From: Bacillota bacterium
GTDB taxonomy: Bacteria > Bacillota > Clostridia > Acetivibrionales > Acetivibrionaceae
Length of the DNA: 64,000 nt
Assembly (NCBI GenBank): GCA_023421115.1
Contig: JAEZUI010000049.1
Coordinates: 1 to 64,000 of the forward strand
Reading direction: 5' to 3'
The notes under the pieces were generated by a model. That model did not search any database and was not told where the DNA came from. It was given only the letters and a program-made list of their open reading frames with translations. The position numbers were made by a program, and so were the translations under genes. Positions 1 to 9,665 of this stretch are shown piece after piece; positions within the stretch are counted from its first letter, which is position 1; every line of letters begins with the position of its first letter.

Positions 1-229
1 CCACGGATGGCATTTTTAGCGTCTCGCGACAGGATGTCGCATAGACGCGTGCGAAAATTATCAAGCTGAGGTACGATTTTTGCGTAGCAAAATATCGTTC
101 ATCTGTCTGCCGAATGGCATCCTACAGATTCTATGCGAAGGTCACGTAATGGAGTCGTTTGACAATAAAACAGTAGGTACTCACCTTCATACAGATTCCA
201 AAACCAACAAGAATTCAAAAAAAAAATCA
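1..229. other. Hairpin-rich intergenic region
   Basis: No convincing gene is seen here. The first 150 bases are visibly richer in GC than the rest and hold stacked palindromes. A nested hairpin lies at 19-48 (GCGTCT, then GCGACA, pairing with TGTCGC and AGACGC around a GGA loop). A second imperfect hairpin lies at 73-98 (ACGATTTTTGC with GCAAAATATCGT). The second one resembles a hairpin at about 39717-39745, so this may be the end of a repeated element. Confidence 0.5.
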
Positions 230-880
230 TCACAAAATAAGTTTAACTATCGGAGAAACTATATAAATAATAGCACTTTGAATAACACTAACAATAGGCA
301 TTAAAATAGTCTTACTTAAAATTCCACTAAACATAAGGATTATAAAAATAATTATAATATAGTTCTCATACTCCATCATCTTATAATATGTTCTTGAAGG
401 TAAAATTCCCGAAAGAATTTTAGAACCGTCAAGAGGCGGAATAGGTAGCATATTAAAAACTGCAAGTATAATATTCATATTAAATCCAATATAAAGTGCA
501 GCCAAAAGATATCCATTTCCAGTACTATAAAGCTTTGGCTGAAAATAAAGAAGCGGAAATGCCAACAAAATTGCAAATAATAGATTTGACATCGGCCCTG
601 CAAGACTAGTTATCATAACACCTTTTTTTCTGTCTTTAAAATACATTGCATTCACCGGCGTAGGTTTTGCCCAACCAAAGTGTATTAAGAATATCATCAA
701 AGTCCCTAATGGATCAAGATGTTTTAAAGGATTTAATGTAATCCTTCCCTGATCCTTAGCAGTAGAATCTCCCAAACGATACGCTGCATAAGCATGAGCA
801 CATTCATGAATTGAAATTGAAAAAGCAAAAAATACAAATGTCACCGCCAACTCAAATATAAAACCCAAAATTTTCTCCAT
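230..880 (-). CDS. M50 site-2 protease family membrane metalloprotease
   Basis: This 216-residue polytopic membrane protein belongs to the M50B (YwhC-like) group of intramembrane zinc proteases. The zinc motif HECAH (H25, E26, H29) lies in the first membrane segment, and the second conserved motif PIPPLDG, which supplies the third metal ligand (Asp), is at about residue 145. Hydrophobic stretches suggest four to six membrane helices, which is the usual size for the short, PDZ-less members. It follows the nucleotidyltransferase fusion by 40 bp on the same strand and is probably the last gene of that operon. The physiological substrate of this subgroup is unknown. Confidence 0.9.
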   Translation of the reverse strand: MEKILGFIFELAVTFVFFAFSISIHECAHAYAAYRLGDSTAKDQGRITLNPLKHLDPLGTLMIFLIHFGWAKPTPVNAMYFKDRKKGVMITSLAGPMSNLLFAILLAFPLLYFQPKLYSTGNGYLLAALYIGFNMNIILAVFNMLPIPPLDGSKILSGILPSRTYYKMMEYENYIIIIFIILMFSGILSKTILMPIVSVIQSAIIYIVSPIVKLIL

Positions 881-920
881 CGAATCTCTCCTAATCCATT
901 TTTTCCACCTACGAAACAGC

Positions 921-3551
921 TTATTTCACAGGTAGAATTTTTTCCCTGACATAATTTATTTCATCATTATAAGTAAATATTTTACCATTAATCTTCTCCT
1001 TTAGCACCCTTTCCAAGATAATTTTAATCTCCGGCCCAGGAGCTATACCCAATTCCATTATATCCCTTCCAGTTATTTCGTTCTTTATCAAACTCAAATT
1101 ATTAAGATACAAAAGAACTGCATCCTTTACCCTATCATCAAATATAAGACTAATAACATACAAACTCTCTAAAGACAGCCCCATAAACAAGCTATAAACA
1201 TCATAATTTGTAGGCTCACCCTCTAAAAACAATACAGATGGCTTTAAATGCCTCACACTTATAAACCTTAGAATTTCCTCCCTATATTCCCTTGTATGCC
1301 TCATTCTGTCTGCTAAACTACTAGCCTTGTCCACACTCATTTCTGAATACAGCACCAAAAGATATATAAGGATTTTATCAATATTTTTCTTATTAATCAA
1401 GTTATTAAAAAAATCCTCATAGCCTACATCTACCTTTTCAATAAGCCTTATCAATCCTTTAGTTATTTCAATTTCAGGATAAAGTTTTTGAAGCAAACCC
1501 AATTCCTGAAGCCTATGAATCATTTTAGCCGTATTTTTTTCCTTTAGCATATAAAAGAATTCCGAATTAAGTCTCTCCATGCTCAATTTATCTAAAACAC
1601 CCGAGCTTACAGCAGCTACCGCAAATTCTTCCGTTTTTTCATCCATCAAAAACCCATATCGCTGTTCAAACCTAACAGCCCTGAATATTCTAGTGGGATC
1701 TTCAATAAAACTTAAATTATACAATATTCTTATCAGCCCATCGTACAAATCCCTTCTCCCGCCATAAAAATCAACAACTTTTCCGAACTCTCTACCATTA
1801 AGTTTCATTGCTATACAATTAATCGTAAAGTCCCTCCTGAAAAGATCATCCTTTATAGACCCTATTTCTATACTCGGAAGGGCACCCGGAAATTCATAGT
1901 ATTCCTTTCTCGCAGTCACAAGGTCAATTTTTAAATCCTCATCAAGGTAGGCAAAAGCTGTCTGAAACTTTTCATGAATTGTAATTTGTGCCTTAGAATA
2001 ATTGGCAAACTTTTTAGCAAAAGCTATTGCATCCCCTTCAATAACAATATCTATATCAAAATTTTCAACTCCAAGAATAAGATCTCTTACAAAGCCTCCA
2101 ACTACGTAAGCATTGAAGCCTTCTTCATGGGCAACTTTTCCTGCCAATTCAAGAACCTCCCTGACCTTTTGAGGCAGCTCTCCAAACTTGTAGCAAAGGT
2201 TCTCACTGGTATATTCCTTGCCTATTTCACTCCTGTCACTTTCCTTTATATTCTTAGCTTTATACTTTCCACCATATAGGGCTCTAATTATGTCTGTCCT
2301 AGTTACTATTCCCGCCATTTCATTATCTTTTAAAACCGGCAGTCTTCCTATACCATGTTCTGCAAACAATTCTCGAACCTCTTTAACCGACTCTTCTAAA
2401 TCAACGGTAACCACCTTTTTAGACATATAAGATTTTACAGGAGCATTTCCATATCCATGAGCTCTTGCCTTATCTATATCCCGCCTTGAAATAATTCCCG
2501 ATATTTTATTTTCATTGACTATAGGCATTCCTGAGTGTCCGAATTTTAACATAATTTCATAGACTTCATCTACAGTTGCACCTTCCGAAACTGTTTTAAC
2601 AGGCGAACTCATTATATCCTTCACCTTCATAACCGGTCTTATATTTTCCTCAACCACTGACTTTATTTCCTTATATATTTTGTTAAGATCCGACTCTTCG
2701 GATTTTGCAGACCCTGCCCCTTTGTGTCCTCCGCCTCCTAGTATTCTCATTATTACACTCAAGTCAATATCATCGGTCATGCTTCTGCCGATTATGTAAG
2801 TTTTCTTTCCCATTTTCATTATCGAAAAGAGAGCATCCAAATCCCTTTCCTCTAGTATCTTTCGGGTAAGATATGCAGCATCATCAATATATTTCTCTGT
2901 CTCTACCAATGAAAACCCAACTTCATTACCACATAACGAGTCAATAATAATGTTTTGATTCATCTTTTGTGACAACTCCTGTTGTGCTGTTGACAGACGG
3001 TTTAGTGTCAGATTCTCAATTACCGAAAGGTTGGCCTCCTTTTCAAGAAGGTAGGCAAGAGCATAGGCATCTCTTGCCGTAGTACCGGAAAAAATAAGAG
3101 AATTCGTATCAACATATATTCCTAATGCAAGTATTGTGGCCTCCACAGGGGATATCTCAATACCTCTACTCTTAAGTTCTTCTACCATTATTGTAGTATT
3201 AGCCCCTACTTCCTCAATTCTCATAATTTCCGAAGTAATTTCGTCCTCACAAAAAATGTGATGATCATATATAATAACCTCAATGTCCGGCCTACCGACA
3301 AAGTCTTTAAACTTACCTATTCTAACAGATGAATGTGTATCAACTATTATTATCCTTGTAAGAGCTTCGCCTTCAACCTCGTTCTCCTCAATAAAGTTGA
3401 ATACATCCTTATACATGTTTATAAACTCTCTAATATCTCTTCCCACATTCCTAGGAAGCACCAACTGTGCATCGGTATAGATATTTTTTGCCGCAAGCAT
3501 AGATGCAAGACAGTCAAAATCAATATTATTGTGTCCTATAATTATCTCCAT
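921..3551 (-). CDS. DHH phosphoesterase-CBS-CCA/poly(A) nucleotidyltransferase fusion
   Basis: This is an 876-residue fusion protein. Residues 1-300 form a DHH/DHHA1 phosphoesterase-like unit (HNNIDFD at 7-13, YDHH at 95-98, GGGGHKGAG at 272-280). Two CBS domains follow at about 309-362 and 373-425. From about 450 on there is a class II tRNA nucleotidyltransferase / poly(A) polymerase head (GGFVRDL at 485, DID at 499-501) with the RNA-binding helical region behind it. The family adds A or CCA to tRNA 3' ends; the N-terminal part resembles nanoRNase/phosphatase domains. I chose the ATG at 3551 because GAGGAGTG precedes it at good spacing. The start overlaps the end of the upstream M28 peptidase gene by 26 bp, so the two are translationally linked. 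Whether it adds CCA or only A cannot be read from sequence alone. Confidence 0.9.
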   Translation of the reverse strand: MEIIIGHNNIDFDCLASMLAAKNIYTDAQLVLPRNVGRDIREFINMYKDVFNFIEENEVEGEALTRIIIVDTHSSVRIGKFKDFVGRPDIEVIIYDHHIFCEDEITSEIMRIEEVGANTTIMVEELKSRGIEISPVEATILALGIYVDTNSLIFSGTTARDAYALAYLLEKEANLSVIENLTLNRLSTAQQELSQKMNQNIIIDSLCGNEVGFSLVETEKYIDDAAYLTRKILEERDLDALFSIMKMGKKTYIIGRSMTDDIDLSVIMRILGGGGHKGAGSAKSEESDLNKIYKEIKSVVEENIRPVMKVKDIMSSPVKTVSEGATVDEVYEIMLKFGHSGMPIVNENKISGIISRRDIDKARAHGYGNAPVKSYMSKKVVTVDLEESVKEVRELFAEHGIGRLPVLKDNEMAGIVTRTDIIRALYGGKYKAKNIKESDRSEIGKEYTSENLCYKFGELPQKVREVLELAGKVAHEEGFNAYVVGGFVRDLILGVENFDIDIVIEGDAIAFAKKFANYSKAQITIHEKFQTAFAYLDEDLKIDLVTARKEYYEFPGALPSIEIGSIKDDLFRRDFTINCIAMKLNGREFGKVVDFYGGRRDLYDGLIRILYNLSFIEDPTRIFRAVRFEQRYGFLMDEKTEEFAVAAVSSGVLDKLSMERLNSEFFYMLKEKNTAKMIHRLQELGLLQKLYPEIEITKGLIRLIEKVDVGYEDFFNNLINKKNIDKILIYLLVLYSEMSVDKASSLADRMRHTREYREEILRFISVRHLKPSVLFLEGEPTNYDVYSLFMGLSLESLYVISLIFDDRVKDAVLLYLNNLSLIKNEITGRDIMELGIAPGPEIKIILERVLKEKINGKIFTYNDEINYVREKILPVK

Positions 3552-5352
3552 ATAATTCACTCCTCTTCTTTGGCATAAAAGGCGCACTAAGTACATACAC
3601 AAAGGTGAAATTCACTAATAGACTGTATGCAAACAATAACATAGATGTGTTTATTCCCAGAAAATCAAATAAATAGGATTCAATACAAATAAAAATCGAA
3701 ACAGTCTCAAAGACAAACCAGACAAATAAAACTATTCCCCATCCAACTCTCGATGCAACATTCCTGTAGCCTACTCTGCCCATTATTAATATAGAAGTAC
3801 CTACAAGTATTATTGCAACAAAAACATTAAAATATATTGTAGTTAGTATAAATACAATAAAATAAAGACTGTTTAAGAGTATCCTTTGAAATCTTGTTAT
3901 CTCATGATAATTCTCTCTTTTATCTTTGATTACAATGGTTCGAACTGTAATAATGGCCACAAGACCTAAAAAACTTACTCCCAACCATAGCAGTAAAATA
4001 AAAACTATGTTAAAGTCAGAAGCAAAATCAAACCTTAACAATTGCCACAACAATCCATAGAATACAGAGAGCACTATAATAGATATAATCCAAGGAAGTT
4101 CTTTCCTGACAAAGCTTAGAAAAGCACCACGATTTTTCAAAGCTTCCGTGCAGGAAATAAGCCATAGCATTATTACTGCAAGAATCACTAATAAATTAAA
4201 GGCTATTATTATTCGAAAATCAATATACTTATTTTCCTTTACCAGATACGTACTGTTTGCAAGATCCAAAGGAAAGTCATTGAGTTCGACACTCTTAATA
4301 TACTGCTCGGAAATCTTTCCTATAAAGTCCAAGGTTTCTTTACTTACCTTCGATATGGTATCCTCGGCAGTATGATAAACAGCTTCAGGGTCTACTATAC
4401 TATTGGAATTTGCTGCAATAAAGCCCACAGCAGGTATATTTCTATCTACAAAAGGACCTGAATCGGTATTGACATCGCCACTTACTCTCAAGGACACCAT
4501 TTTTGACATCAAAGAGGGAAAAATCCCTATATCATTTCCTCCAAACCCACCTTCATTATCAATGTAGTAGGTTTTTCTACCGTTGTTTGTTATGATATTG
4601 TTTGCTAAAACAGTAGTCCAAAGCGGCGAGGCCCCCTTAGCACTTGTAAATTGATATAGTCCAACTGTGTCCGCATCCTTATAACCTACGCAGTCAAGAA
4701 TCATTGCTAACTTGACGTCTTTTAAAGAATTCTTCCGTGCAAAGGCTTCCGCGCCTTCTAAGCCTATTTCTTCACCGTCAAAAGATATAAACATATAAGT
4801 ATAGTAGTGTTCTTCATTTGTCAATACTCTCGCAAGTTCGAGCATTGAAGCAGTACCGGAAGCATTATCCTGGGCTCCCTCCAACGTACCCATTGTATCT
4901 CTGTGAGCACCTAATATAATTGTCTTGTCGGTCTTCCCCTTACTTACGCCGATAACATTTATTCCTTTTACCTTTGTAAACAATCCGTTCATTGAAATAC
5001 TGTCAAAATTGGTTTCTTCATACGTTGTTTCACCTATTGCTGCCTTGATAAGTTTGTCTATTGACCTACAGGTAAAATCCTCTTTGTACGTTTCAAGACC
5101 AAGCTGTTCAAATTCATGGAATATCCAATTTGCAGAATTTTCCGCATTTTCACTTCCAATCTCTCTTTGCGGAAAGTTAATTCCAATATATTCTATATCC
5201 TCATAAGCCCTCTCGCCCGAAAATCTAAGTTCTCCTTCATAGGTTTTCATTTGTGGAAAATCTTTAAGCCATGTATCATTAAAAAAAAGTGGAACAGATA
5301 TTATAACAACTGCATACACTGTTAGAAAAGCAAGAAATTTTTTAAAATTCAT
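3526..5352 (-). CDS. M28 family zinc aminopeptidase with C-terminal membrane domain
   Basis: This 608-residue protein begins with a single N-terminal membrane segment (residues 5-24), then has an extracellular M28 peptidase domain. The metal-ligand pattern is complete as far as can be seen: H150 and D152 in GAHRD, D162 in QDNASG, E194-E195 in FDGEE, and a late histidine in YHTAEDT. From about residue 370 it continues with some seven hydrophobic helices, so the peptidase is tethered outside the membrane. The ATG at 5352 follows GGGGGA; an in-frame TTG lies 12 bases upstream but is less well placed. It is the first gene of an operon with the CCA-fusion and M50 genes. The natural substrate is unknown. 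Confidence 0.88.
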   Translation of the reverse strand: MNFKKFLAFLTVYAVVIISVPLFFNDTWLKDFPQMKTYEGELRFSGERAYEDIEYIGINFPQREIGSENAENSANWIFHEFEQLGLETYKEDFTCRSIDKLIKAAIGETTYEETNFDSISMNGLFTKVKGINVIGVSKGKTDKTIILGAHRDTMGTLEGAQDNASGTASMLELARVLTNEEHYYTYMFISFDGEEIGLEGAEAFARKNSLKDVKLAMILDCVGYKDADTVGLYQFTSAKGASPLWTTVLANNIITNNGRKTYYIDNEGGFGGNDIGIFPSLMSKMVSLRVSGDVNTDSGPFVDRNIPAVGFIAANSNSIVDPEAVYHTAEDTISKVSKETLDFIGKISEQYIKSVELNDFPLDLANSTYLVKENKYIDFRIIIAFNLLVILAVIMLWLISCTEALKNRGAFLSFVRKELPWIISIIVLSVFYGLLWQLLRFDFASDFNIVFILLLWLGVSFLGLVAIITVRTIVIKDKRENYHEITRFQRILLNSLYFIVFILTTIYFNVFVAIILVGTSILIMGRVGYRNVASRVGWGIVLFVWFVFETVSIFICIESYLFDFLGINTSMLLFAYSLLVNFTFVYVLSAPFMPKKRSELYGDNYRTQ

Positions 5353-5407
5353 TTTTTCCCCCAAAATGTTTTATTTTATAATACATCAATTATATCAGAT
5401 GTATGAC

Positions 5408-5445
5408 AAAAAAGAGCACTTAAATTTAGTAAAATTTAGGTGCCC
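5408..5445 (-). terminator. Rho-independent terminator after lysA
   Basis: On the minus strand a stem of 14 pairs with G-U pairs (GGGCACCTAAATTT with AAATTTAAGTGCTC) is followed by six T. It lies between the lysA stop codon and the start of the M28 operon. Confidence 0.8.
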
Positions 5446-5527
5446 TTTACCTCCTTTTTTGCTTAGCGCATCTTCATTTCCAAGCTACCTTGAACTAAGG
5501 TGACCTCCGCTTATAAAACAGTATATC

Positions 5528-6841
5528 TTATAAATCTTCAGGGATAATATCGTTCCTTATAATATCATCAAAGTCTTCTCTTTTTACAATTAATCTTGAT
5601 TTGCCGTTTTTCACAAGTACAATAGGAGGTCTTGGTATTCGGTTATAGTTGCTGGACATAGAGTAATTATATGCACCGGTCGCAAGCACTGCCAATATGT
5701 CTCCCACTTGCACTTCAGGCATTTCAATATCCTTTATCAAAAGGTCTCCCGATTCACAGCATTTTCCTGCAATGGTAACATTCTGAACTCTTGGTGCATT
5801 TGCTCTGTTTGCAAGTACCGCATCATACTTTGACTGGTAAAGTGCATATCTTGGATTATCTGTCATACCGCCATCAACTGAGACATAGGTTCTAACATTT
5901 TTTATATCCTTTACAGCCCCTACCTCATATAGAGTAATACCGGCAGAAGCAACTATTGATCTTCCCGGTTCCATAACAATGAAAGGGAGTTTTATGCCTT
6001 TTTCCTCACATACACTTCTTACAACTTTTGAAACCGACTCAATATAATGATCGTACTCTATAGGGTCATCCTCTGTTGTATATTTTATGCCAAAACCACC
6101 GCCAAGGTTTAGCTCTTCAATAACAAGGCCAATATCGTTTTTAATTTTTGCTATAAATTCCAACATTACTTTTGCTGCAAGTTTGAAAGGCTCAAGATCG
6201 AATATCTGTGAACCAATATGACAATGAACTCCAACCACCTTTACATTGTTCATCTTTGAAGCTTCAGAAATTATTTCAAAGGCCTCACCATTCTCTAGAG
6301 CCACACCAAACTTTGAATCAATTTGACCTGTTCGTACAAAATCGTGGGTATGGGCATCAATTCCCGGCTTTATTCTAAAAGATATATTTGCAGTTTTCCC
6401 ATGCTTTTCTGCTATTTCATTTATTCTCTTTAGTTCATCTCTATTATCGACAACAATTCGTTTAATATTATTTGAAATAGCAAGTTCCAATTCTTCATAG
6501 GTCTTGTTATTGCCGTGGAAATAAACCTTATCCATTGAAACTCCAGCCTTCATTGTTGTATAAAGTTCTCCACCCGATACAACATCAAAACCAAGTCCTT
6601 CCTGGTCTACTATTTTACATATGGCCATTGTGGAAAGTGCTTTACTTGCATATAGCACTATGCCGTTTCCATCATAGTACTTGTCCATCGCATTTTTATA
6701 CATTCTGCAGTTTTCTCTGATAAGGCTTTCATCTAAAACATATAAAGGAGTCCCATAATTATTTACAAGTTCTACACAATCACAGCCGCCAATTTCAAGA
6801 TGATTTTTGCTGTTAACACTTAATGCTTTTGATACAAACAT
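5528..6841 (-). CDS. lysA: Diaminopimelate decarboxylase
   Basis: This 437-residue protein is a fold-type III PLP enzyme that decarboxylates meso-diaminopimelate to L-lysine, the last step of lysine synthesis, in the cytoplasm. The PLP lysine is K67 in YASKA. Also visible are HCHIGSQ, the phosphate-binding GGGFGIKY, EPGRS, and the dimer-interface CCESGD, then the C-terminal GAYNYSMSSNYN, all typical of DAP decarboxylase rather than ornithine or carboxynorspermidine decarboxylase. The ATG at 6841 is preceded by GGAAGGTGA; a longer reading to 6892 has no ribosome site. It appears monocistronic, with its own terminator. Confidence 0.95.
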   Translation of the reverse strand: MFVSKALSVNSKNHLEIGGCDCVELVNNYGTPLYVLDESLIRENCRMYKNAMDKYYDGNGIVLYASKALSTMAICKIVDQEGLGFDVVSGGELYTTMKAGVSMDKVYFHGNNKTYEELELAISNNIKRIVVDNRDELKRINEIAEKHGKTANISFRIKPGIDAHTHDFVRTGQIDSKFGVALENGEAFEIISEASKMNNVKVVGVHCHIGSQIFDLEPFKLAAKVMLEFIAKIKNDIGLVIEELNLGGGFGIKYTTEDDPIEYDHYIESVSKVVRSVCEEKGIKLPFIVMEPGRSIVASAGITLYEVGAVKDIKNVRTYVSVDGGMTDNPRYALYQSKYDAVLANRANAPRVQNVTIAGKCCESGDLLIKDIEMPEVQVGDILAVLATGAYNYSMSSNYNRIPRPPIVLVKNGKSRLIVKREDFDDIIRNDIIPEDL

Positions 6842-7004
6842 TATTTCACCTTCCATTTTAAGAATATTCAAACTAATAACATTCTTCCTCAAAAAGTTTG
6901 TTTTAGAAAATCTTTATTCATAAATCTTATATTATAAACCTCACAAGACAATTTTTGAGAAATATGTAGGAACAACAATTAATATTTTTTATGGTAACAT
7001 TTCT

Positions 7005-7036
7005 TTATGCAAGAGTCAACATTGAATCTTGCATAA
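7005..7036. promoter_or_regulatory. Inverted repeat upstream of lysA
   Basis: A perfect 10-bp inverted repeat (TTATGCAAGA and TCTTGCATAA) is separated by 12 bases, about 165 bp upstream of the lysA start. There is no T-run, so it may be a protein-binding site or a leader stem. I found no lysine-riboswitch hallmarks around it. Confidence 0.3.
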
Positions 7037-7071
7037 TTTCTCAATTGAGACATCTTATCCTTCCTTAATTT

Positions 7072-7129
7072 TAAGTAAAGAGGCTACTACACCAATTCTA
7101 ATTGTAGGAGCCTCTCTATAAGACTTTCA
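7072..7129 (-). repeat. 58-bp repeated hairpin unit, copy 1
   Basis: A strong hairpin (AGAGGCTACTACA at 7079-7091 with TGTAGGAGCCTCT at 7103-7115) sits in a unit of about 58 bp that recurs at 9983-10040 with nearly the same flanks. On the minus strand it has a short T-rich tail and could terminate transcripts. The match between copies extends past the stem (TGAAAGTCTTATAGAG on one side, TAAGTAAAG on the other), so it is a dispersed element rather than a chance terminator. Confidence 0.7.
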
Positions 7130-7172
7130 ATAAAGATTGTTCATCCTGTACTATTTTGAGTCGTCTATTCAT
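7116..7172 (-). CDS. Possible 18-residue peptide or transposase-tail relic
   Basis: An ATG at 7172 follows a near-perfect ribosome site (AAAGGAGGAACTTT) and opens an 18-codon frame, MNRRLKIVQDEQSLLKVL. The last codons and stop run into the repeated hairpin, and the second hairpin copy at 9983-10040 keeps the same last codons (KVL, stop). It may be a translated leader peptide, or the fossil 3' end of a mobile-element gene whose end hairpin was kept. Coding status is uncertain. Confidence 0.3.
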   Translation of the reverse strand: MNRRLKIVQDEQSLLKVL

Positions 7173-7217
7173 AAAGTTCCTCCTTTAGAAATATTCAACC
7201 TTTGCAAACATCGTAAT

Positions 7218-7246
7218 AAAGGCTGCGGATTAATTCCACAGCCTTT
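7218..7246 (-). terminator. Hairpin terminator of the YcxB-like gene
   Basis: AAAGGCTGTGG and CCGCAGCCTTT form a stem on the minus strand around a short A/T loop, followed by TTTATTA. The first bases overlap the stop codon of the gene ending at 7245. Confidence 0.65.
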
Positions 7247-8393
7247 AGCTTCTCTTTTTACGATATTTGCTCAAAATTTCTTTGAATTTCAGTAAATCGT
7301 CTTCCTTACCTTCAAAAATTCTCTTAGGTATCACTTGGAATAATTGTGTTGTCACATACAAGAAAATAGTACTTCTAGTCTCATCAACCTTTACTAGCTC
7401 TGCAAATTTCGTATGCGACATGCCTGATGGATGGTCAATCAAATAATAATCTTCGTAAATCTTGTACTTTATAGTCTTTTGAATCAATGGATCATTGTTG
7501 TATCCTTTGTTTGCCATTATAATAAGCATTATCGGCATTAGGAATACAAAAACAATTCCTAATAACATAAATAACAAACTTGGGACATCAATTTTAAAAC
7601 TTATCACACTCCTGATAACAAAAAACAAACCAATAAGGGTTATAATTATTCCCATAGGCTTTGTATAGAACTGTGTAAGATATGTAACTAACAGATCTCT
7701 TTTTTCTAAAGAAAATTCAAGGATAAGCTCTGGTTCTTCATCAAAATTATCCTTATTACTTTCTTCCATAACAGAGCTTTCATTTTTAAATTCCACTTCA
7801 CCATAGTCTGGGAAAAACTTTTTAAACTTATAGTTTTTAAGTTTTAGCTTCTTCTTTGGTAGGCTGTCTTTCAAAATGTTTTTTAGCTTATCTATTTGTT
7901 CTTGAGATTGAAAGCATCGTTTTGGAATAATAGTCACTTTCAGAGGAGACAGATAAATAAGAAAAAACCTTCTTACTTCTTTAATCTTGTATACTTCTTC
8001 CCATAATAAGTTGCTCATTCCTTCGGCTGAATATACTTTGTAGTTATCTCTAGAAAACTCTAGACAATTCATGCTCTGTAAAACTTTACTTTTTATAAAA
8101 CTGTTCCTAGAAACCAAATAATCAACTAGCAAAGGTAATAATTCAATTACACAAATAATCAATATTGCCACTATATACATTGGAAGAATCGTCAATAGTA
8201 AATGAACATCCCAAATACAAAGAAAGATTATAACAGGAATGCTAATAAGCATAAGAAAAATTGACAGCACTCCTGATAACAAGAGCAGTTTACCAATCAT
8301 ACCACTATACGTCTTAGCAAAGCTATATTCCTTAATGTCCTTTAGCCTGTATTTAATATTTATTTTAACAGTATCCTTTATTGTCGAATCCAA
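7245..8393 (-). CDS. Membrane protein with two tandem YcxB-like modules
   Basis: This 382-residue membrane protein seems to be built from two copies of the same unit. Each has a pair of membrane helices (about residues 35-80 and 240-295) followed by a cytoplasmic beta-rich stretch ending in the YcxB-like pattern 'W..V......F.L.......IPKR.F' (LLWEEVYKIKE...IIPKRCF near 125-160, and TKFAELVKVDE...VIPKRIF near 330-365). YcxB-like proteins are uncharacterised; most carry one module. It stands alone between lysA and the xylanase genes, with its own terminator. Function unknown. Confidence 0.7.
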   Translation of the reverse strand: MDSTIKDTVKINIKYRLKDIKEYSFAKTYSGMIGKLLLLSGVLSIFLMLISIPVIIFLCIWDVHLLLTILPMYIVAILIICVIELLPLLVDYLVSRNSFIKSKVLQSMNCLEFSRDNYKVYSAEGMSNLLWEEVYKIKEVRRFFLIYLSPLKVTIIPKRCFQSQEQIDKLKNILKDSLPKKKLKLKNYKFKKFFPDYGEVEFKNESSVMEESNKDNFDEEPELILEFSLEKRDLLVTYLTQFYTKPMGIIITLIGLFFVIRSVISFKIDVPSLLFMLLGIVFVFLMPIMLIIMANKGYNNDPLIQKTIKYKIYEDYYLIDHPSGMSHTKFAELVKVDETRSTIFLYVTTQLFQVIPKRIFEGKEDDLLKFKEILSKYRKKRS

Positions 8394-8598
8394 AAAATAC
8401 TCCCCTTTCTTTTGCCTTTAAATATATGTTTTGAAGCTTATAAGGCGTTATATAGATCATTATCCGTTAACATTTTAACACAACATATCCATGAATACAA
8501 CTTGCAGTAGAAATGTATGATGTTAACTTGATAATGTACTTAATTAAATTTTCAAAATCAGGTATTTTTGAATTCTATACTTAAAAAAACCAAATGAT

Positions 8599-9552
8599 CT
8601 AAGTTGCTGCTGGAGTAGTTGTCGTTGGAGTTGCGTTTATAGATGGTGTTACAGGTGGATTCGTTACAGTTATAGCACCTAAATCAATTATGCCTAAAAG
8701 ATGATTTCTTAACATTCCAAAGTCAATTGAATTTATAGAACCATCTTTGTTTACATCGGCAGCTGCTGAAACAGAACTTATCATCCCAAGCATATACTGT
8801 CTGAGTATTGCAAAATCCAATACATTGACCTTTCCATCTCCGTTAACATCACCAAGTAATGAGGAAAACGGCTCAATATCAATCGACATCTTAGTTACAT
8901 CAGCTTTACCGTTACTTTGATAGCCTTCAACAACAAGGGATATTTCATAAAACTTACCCATTTTCATACCTTTAGCTTCCCATGCTTTAAAGTGTTCACT
9001 TACGGATACAGTTCCGCTTGTTCGCTTCTGTTGACGAACACTCCAATACTGCTGGTGACCTGGCATTCCTATCTGGAATGTTCTGGTAATTTCAAAAATG
9101 TCATATACTCCACCATCAACGGTAATAGTTCCCTTTGAATGCCCAGTTCCCGGCGGCCTCCAAGTACCCCAGCTTTCTATAATGTAATACTCTACACGGG
9201 GGTCAACTGTCCATCCATATACGCACAAAAATGAATTGCCATTAGGCTGGTAGTTGCATTCATAGGTTACTGAAACATTACCTATTTGCTGATGTGTCTG
9301 AGTTTGATCGTATTTGAAGCCATTTCCGAATAATATATTATTGATATCACTCCACTCACAGCTAAATGCTCCACCATCTTTTAACTCCATTGTTCCTTTC
9401 CCAATATCCTTCCAGTATTCATAGTCATAGCCTTCATGGATGCCAGTTTCATTTGAGGTGATCGTTTTTGCTTGTGCAATTAAAGGAAATAATGAAATCA
9501 AAAGAGTAAGACTCAACAAACTCGATAATTTCTCCCTTATTTTATGTTTCAT
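8599..9552 (-). CDS. Cellulosomal GH11 endo-1,4-beta-xylanase with dockerin
   Basis: This 317-residue secreted protein hydrolyses beta-1,4-xylan. A signal peptide (cut near residue 28, ...IAQA) precedes a GH11 jelly-roll domain at about 30-227, with nucleophile E121 (VEYYIIESWG) and acid/base E209 (VEGYQSNG) both present. Two dockerin type I repeats with calcium loops follow (DVNGDGKVN near 236, DVNKDGSIN near 266), so it should dock on a cellulosome scaffoldin. It ends in a Pro/Thr linker that stops exactly where its neighbour at 10075-12177 continues into an esterase domain, and it lacks that neighbour's CBM6. It therefore looks like a shortened tandem duplicate, still apparently functional. 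Confidence 0.92.
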   Translation of the reverse strand: MKHKIREKLSSLLSLTLLISLFPLIAQAKTITSNETGIHEGYDYEYWKDIGKGTMELKDGGAFSCEWSDINNILFGNGFKYDQTQTHQQIGNVSVTYECNYQPNGNSFLCVYGWTVDPRVEYYIIESWGTWRPPGTGHSKGTITVDGGVYDIFEITRTFQIGMPGHQQYWSVRQQKRTSGTVSVSEHFKAWEAKGMKMGKFYEISLVVEGYQSNGKADVTKMSIDIEPFSSLLGDVNGDGKVNVLDFAILRQYMLGMISSVSAAADVNKDGSINSIDFGMLRNHLLGIIDLGAITVTNPPVTPSINATPTTTTPAAT

Positions 9553-9665
9553 GCTACCTTCATCCTTTCTTCTCTAAATTTTTGTTTCACGCTAACATCC
9601 CTTCTCTCAAAAGATTGTTCTTTTCTAAAGATGTTAAAAATAACATATTTGAAATCATTATATAT

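Noticed and set aside
80..304. 74-codon open frame on the plus strand
   Set aside because: No ribosome site, runs into the M50 gene's 3' end, and its first part is palindromic repeat sequence.
6842..7244. Lysine riboswitch upstream of lysA
   Set aside because: The region has an inverted repeat and a terminator-like repeat, but I could not find the conserved L-box core (AGAGGUGC and its partners).
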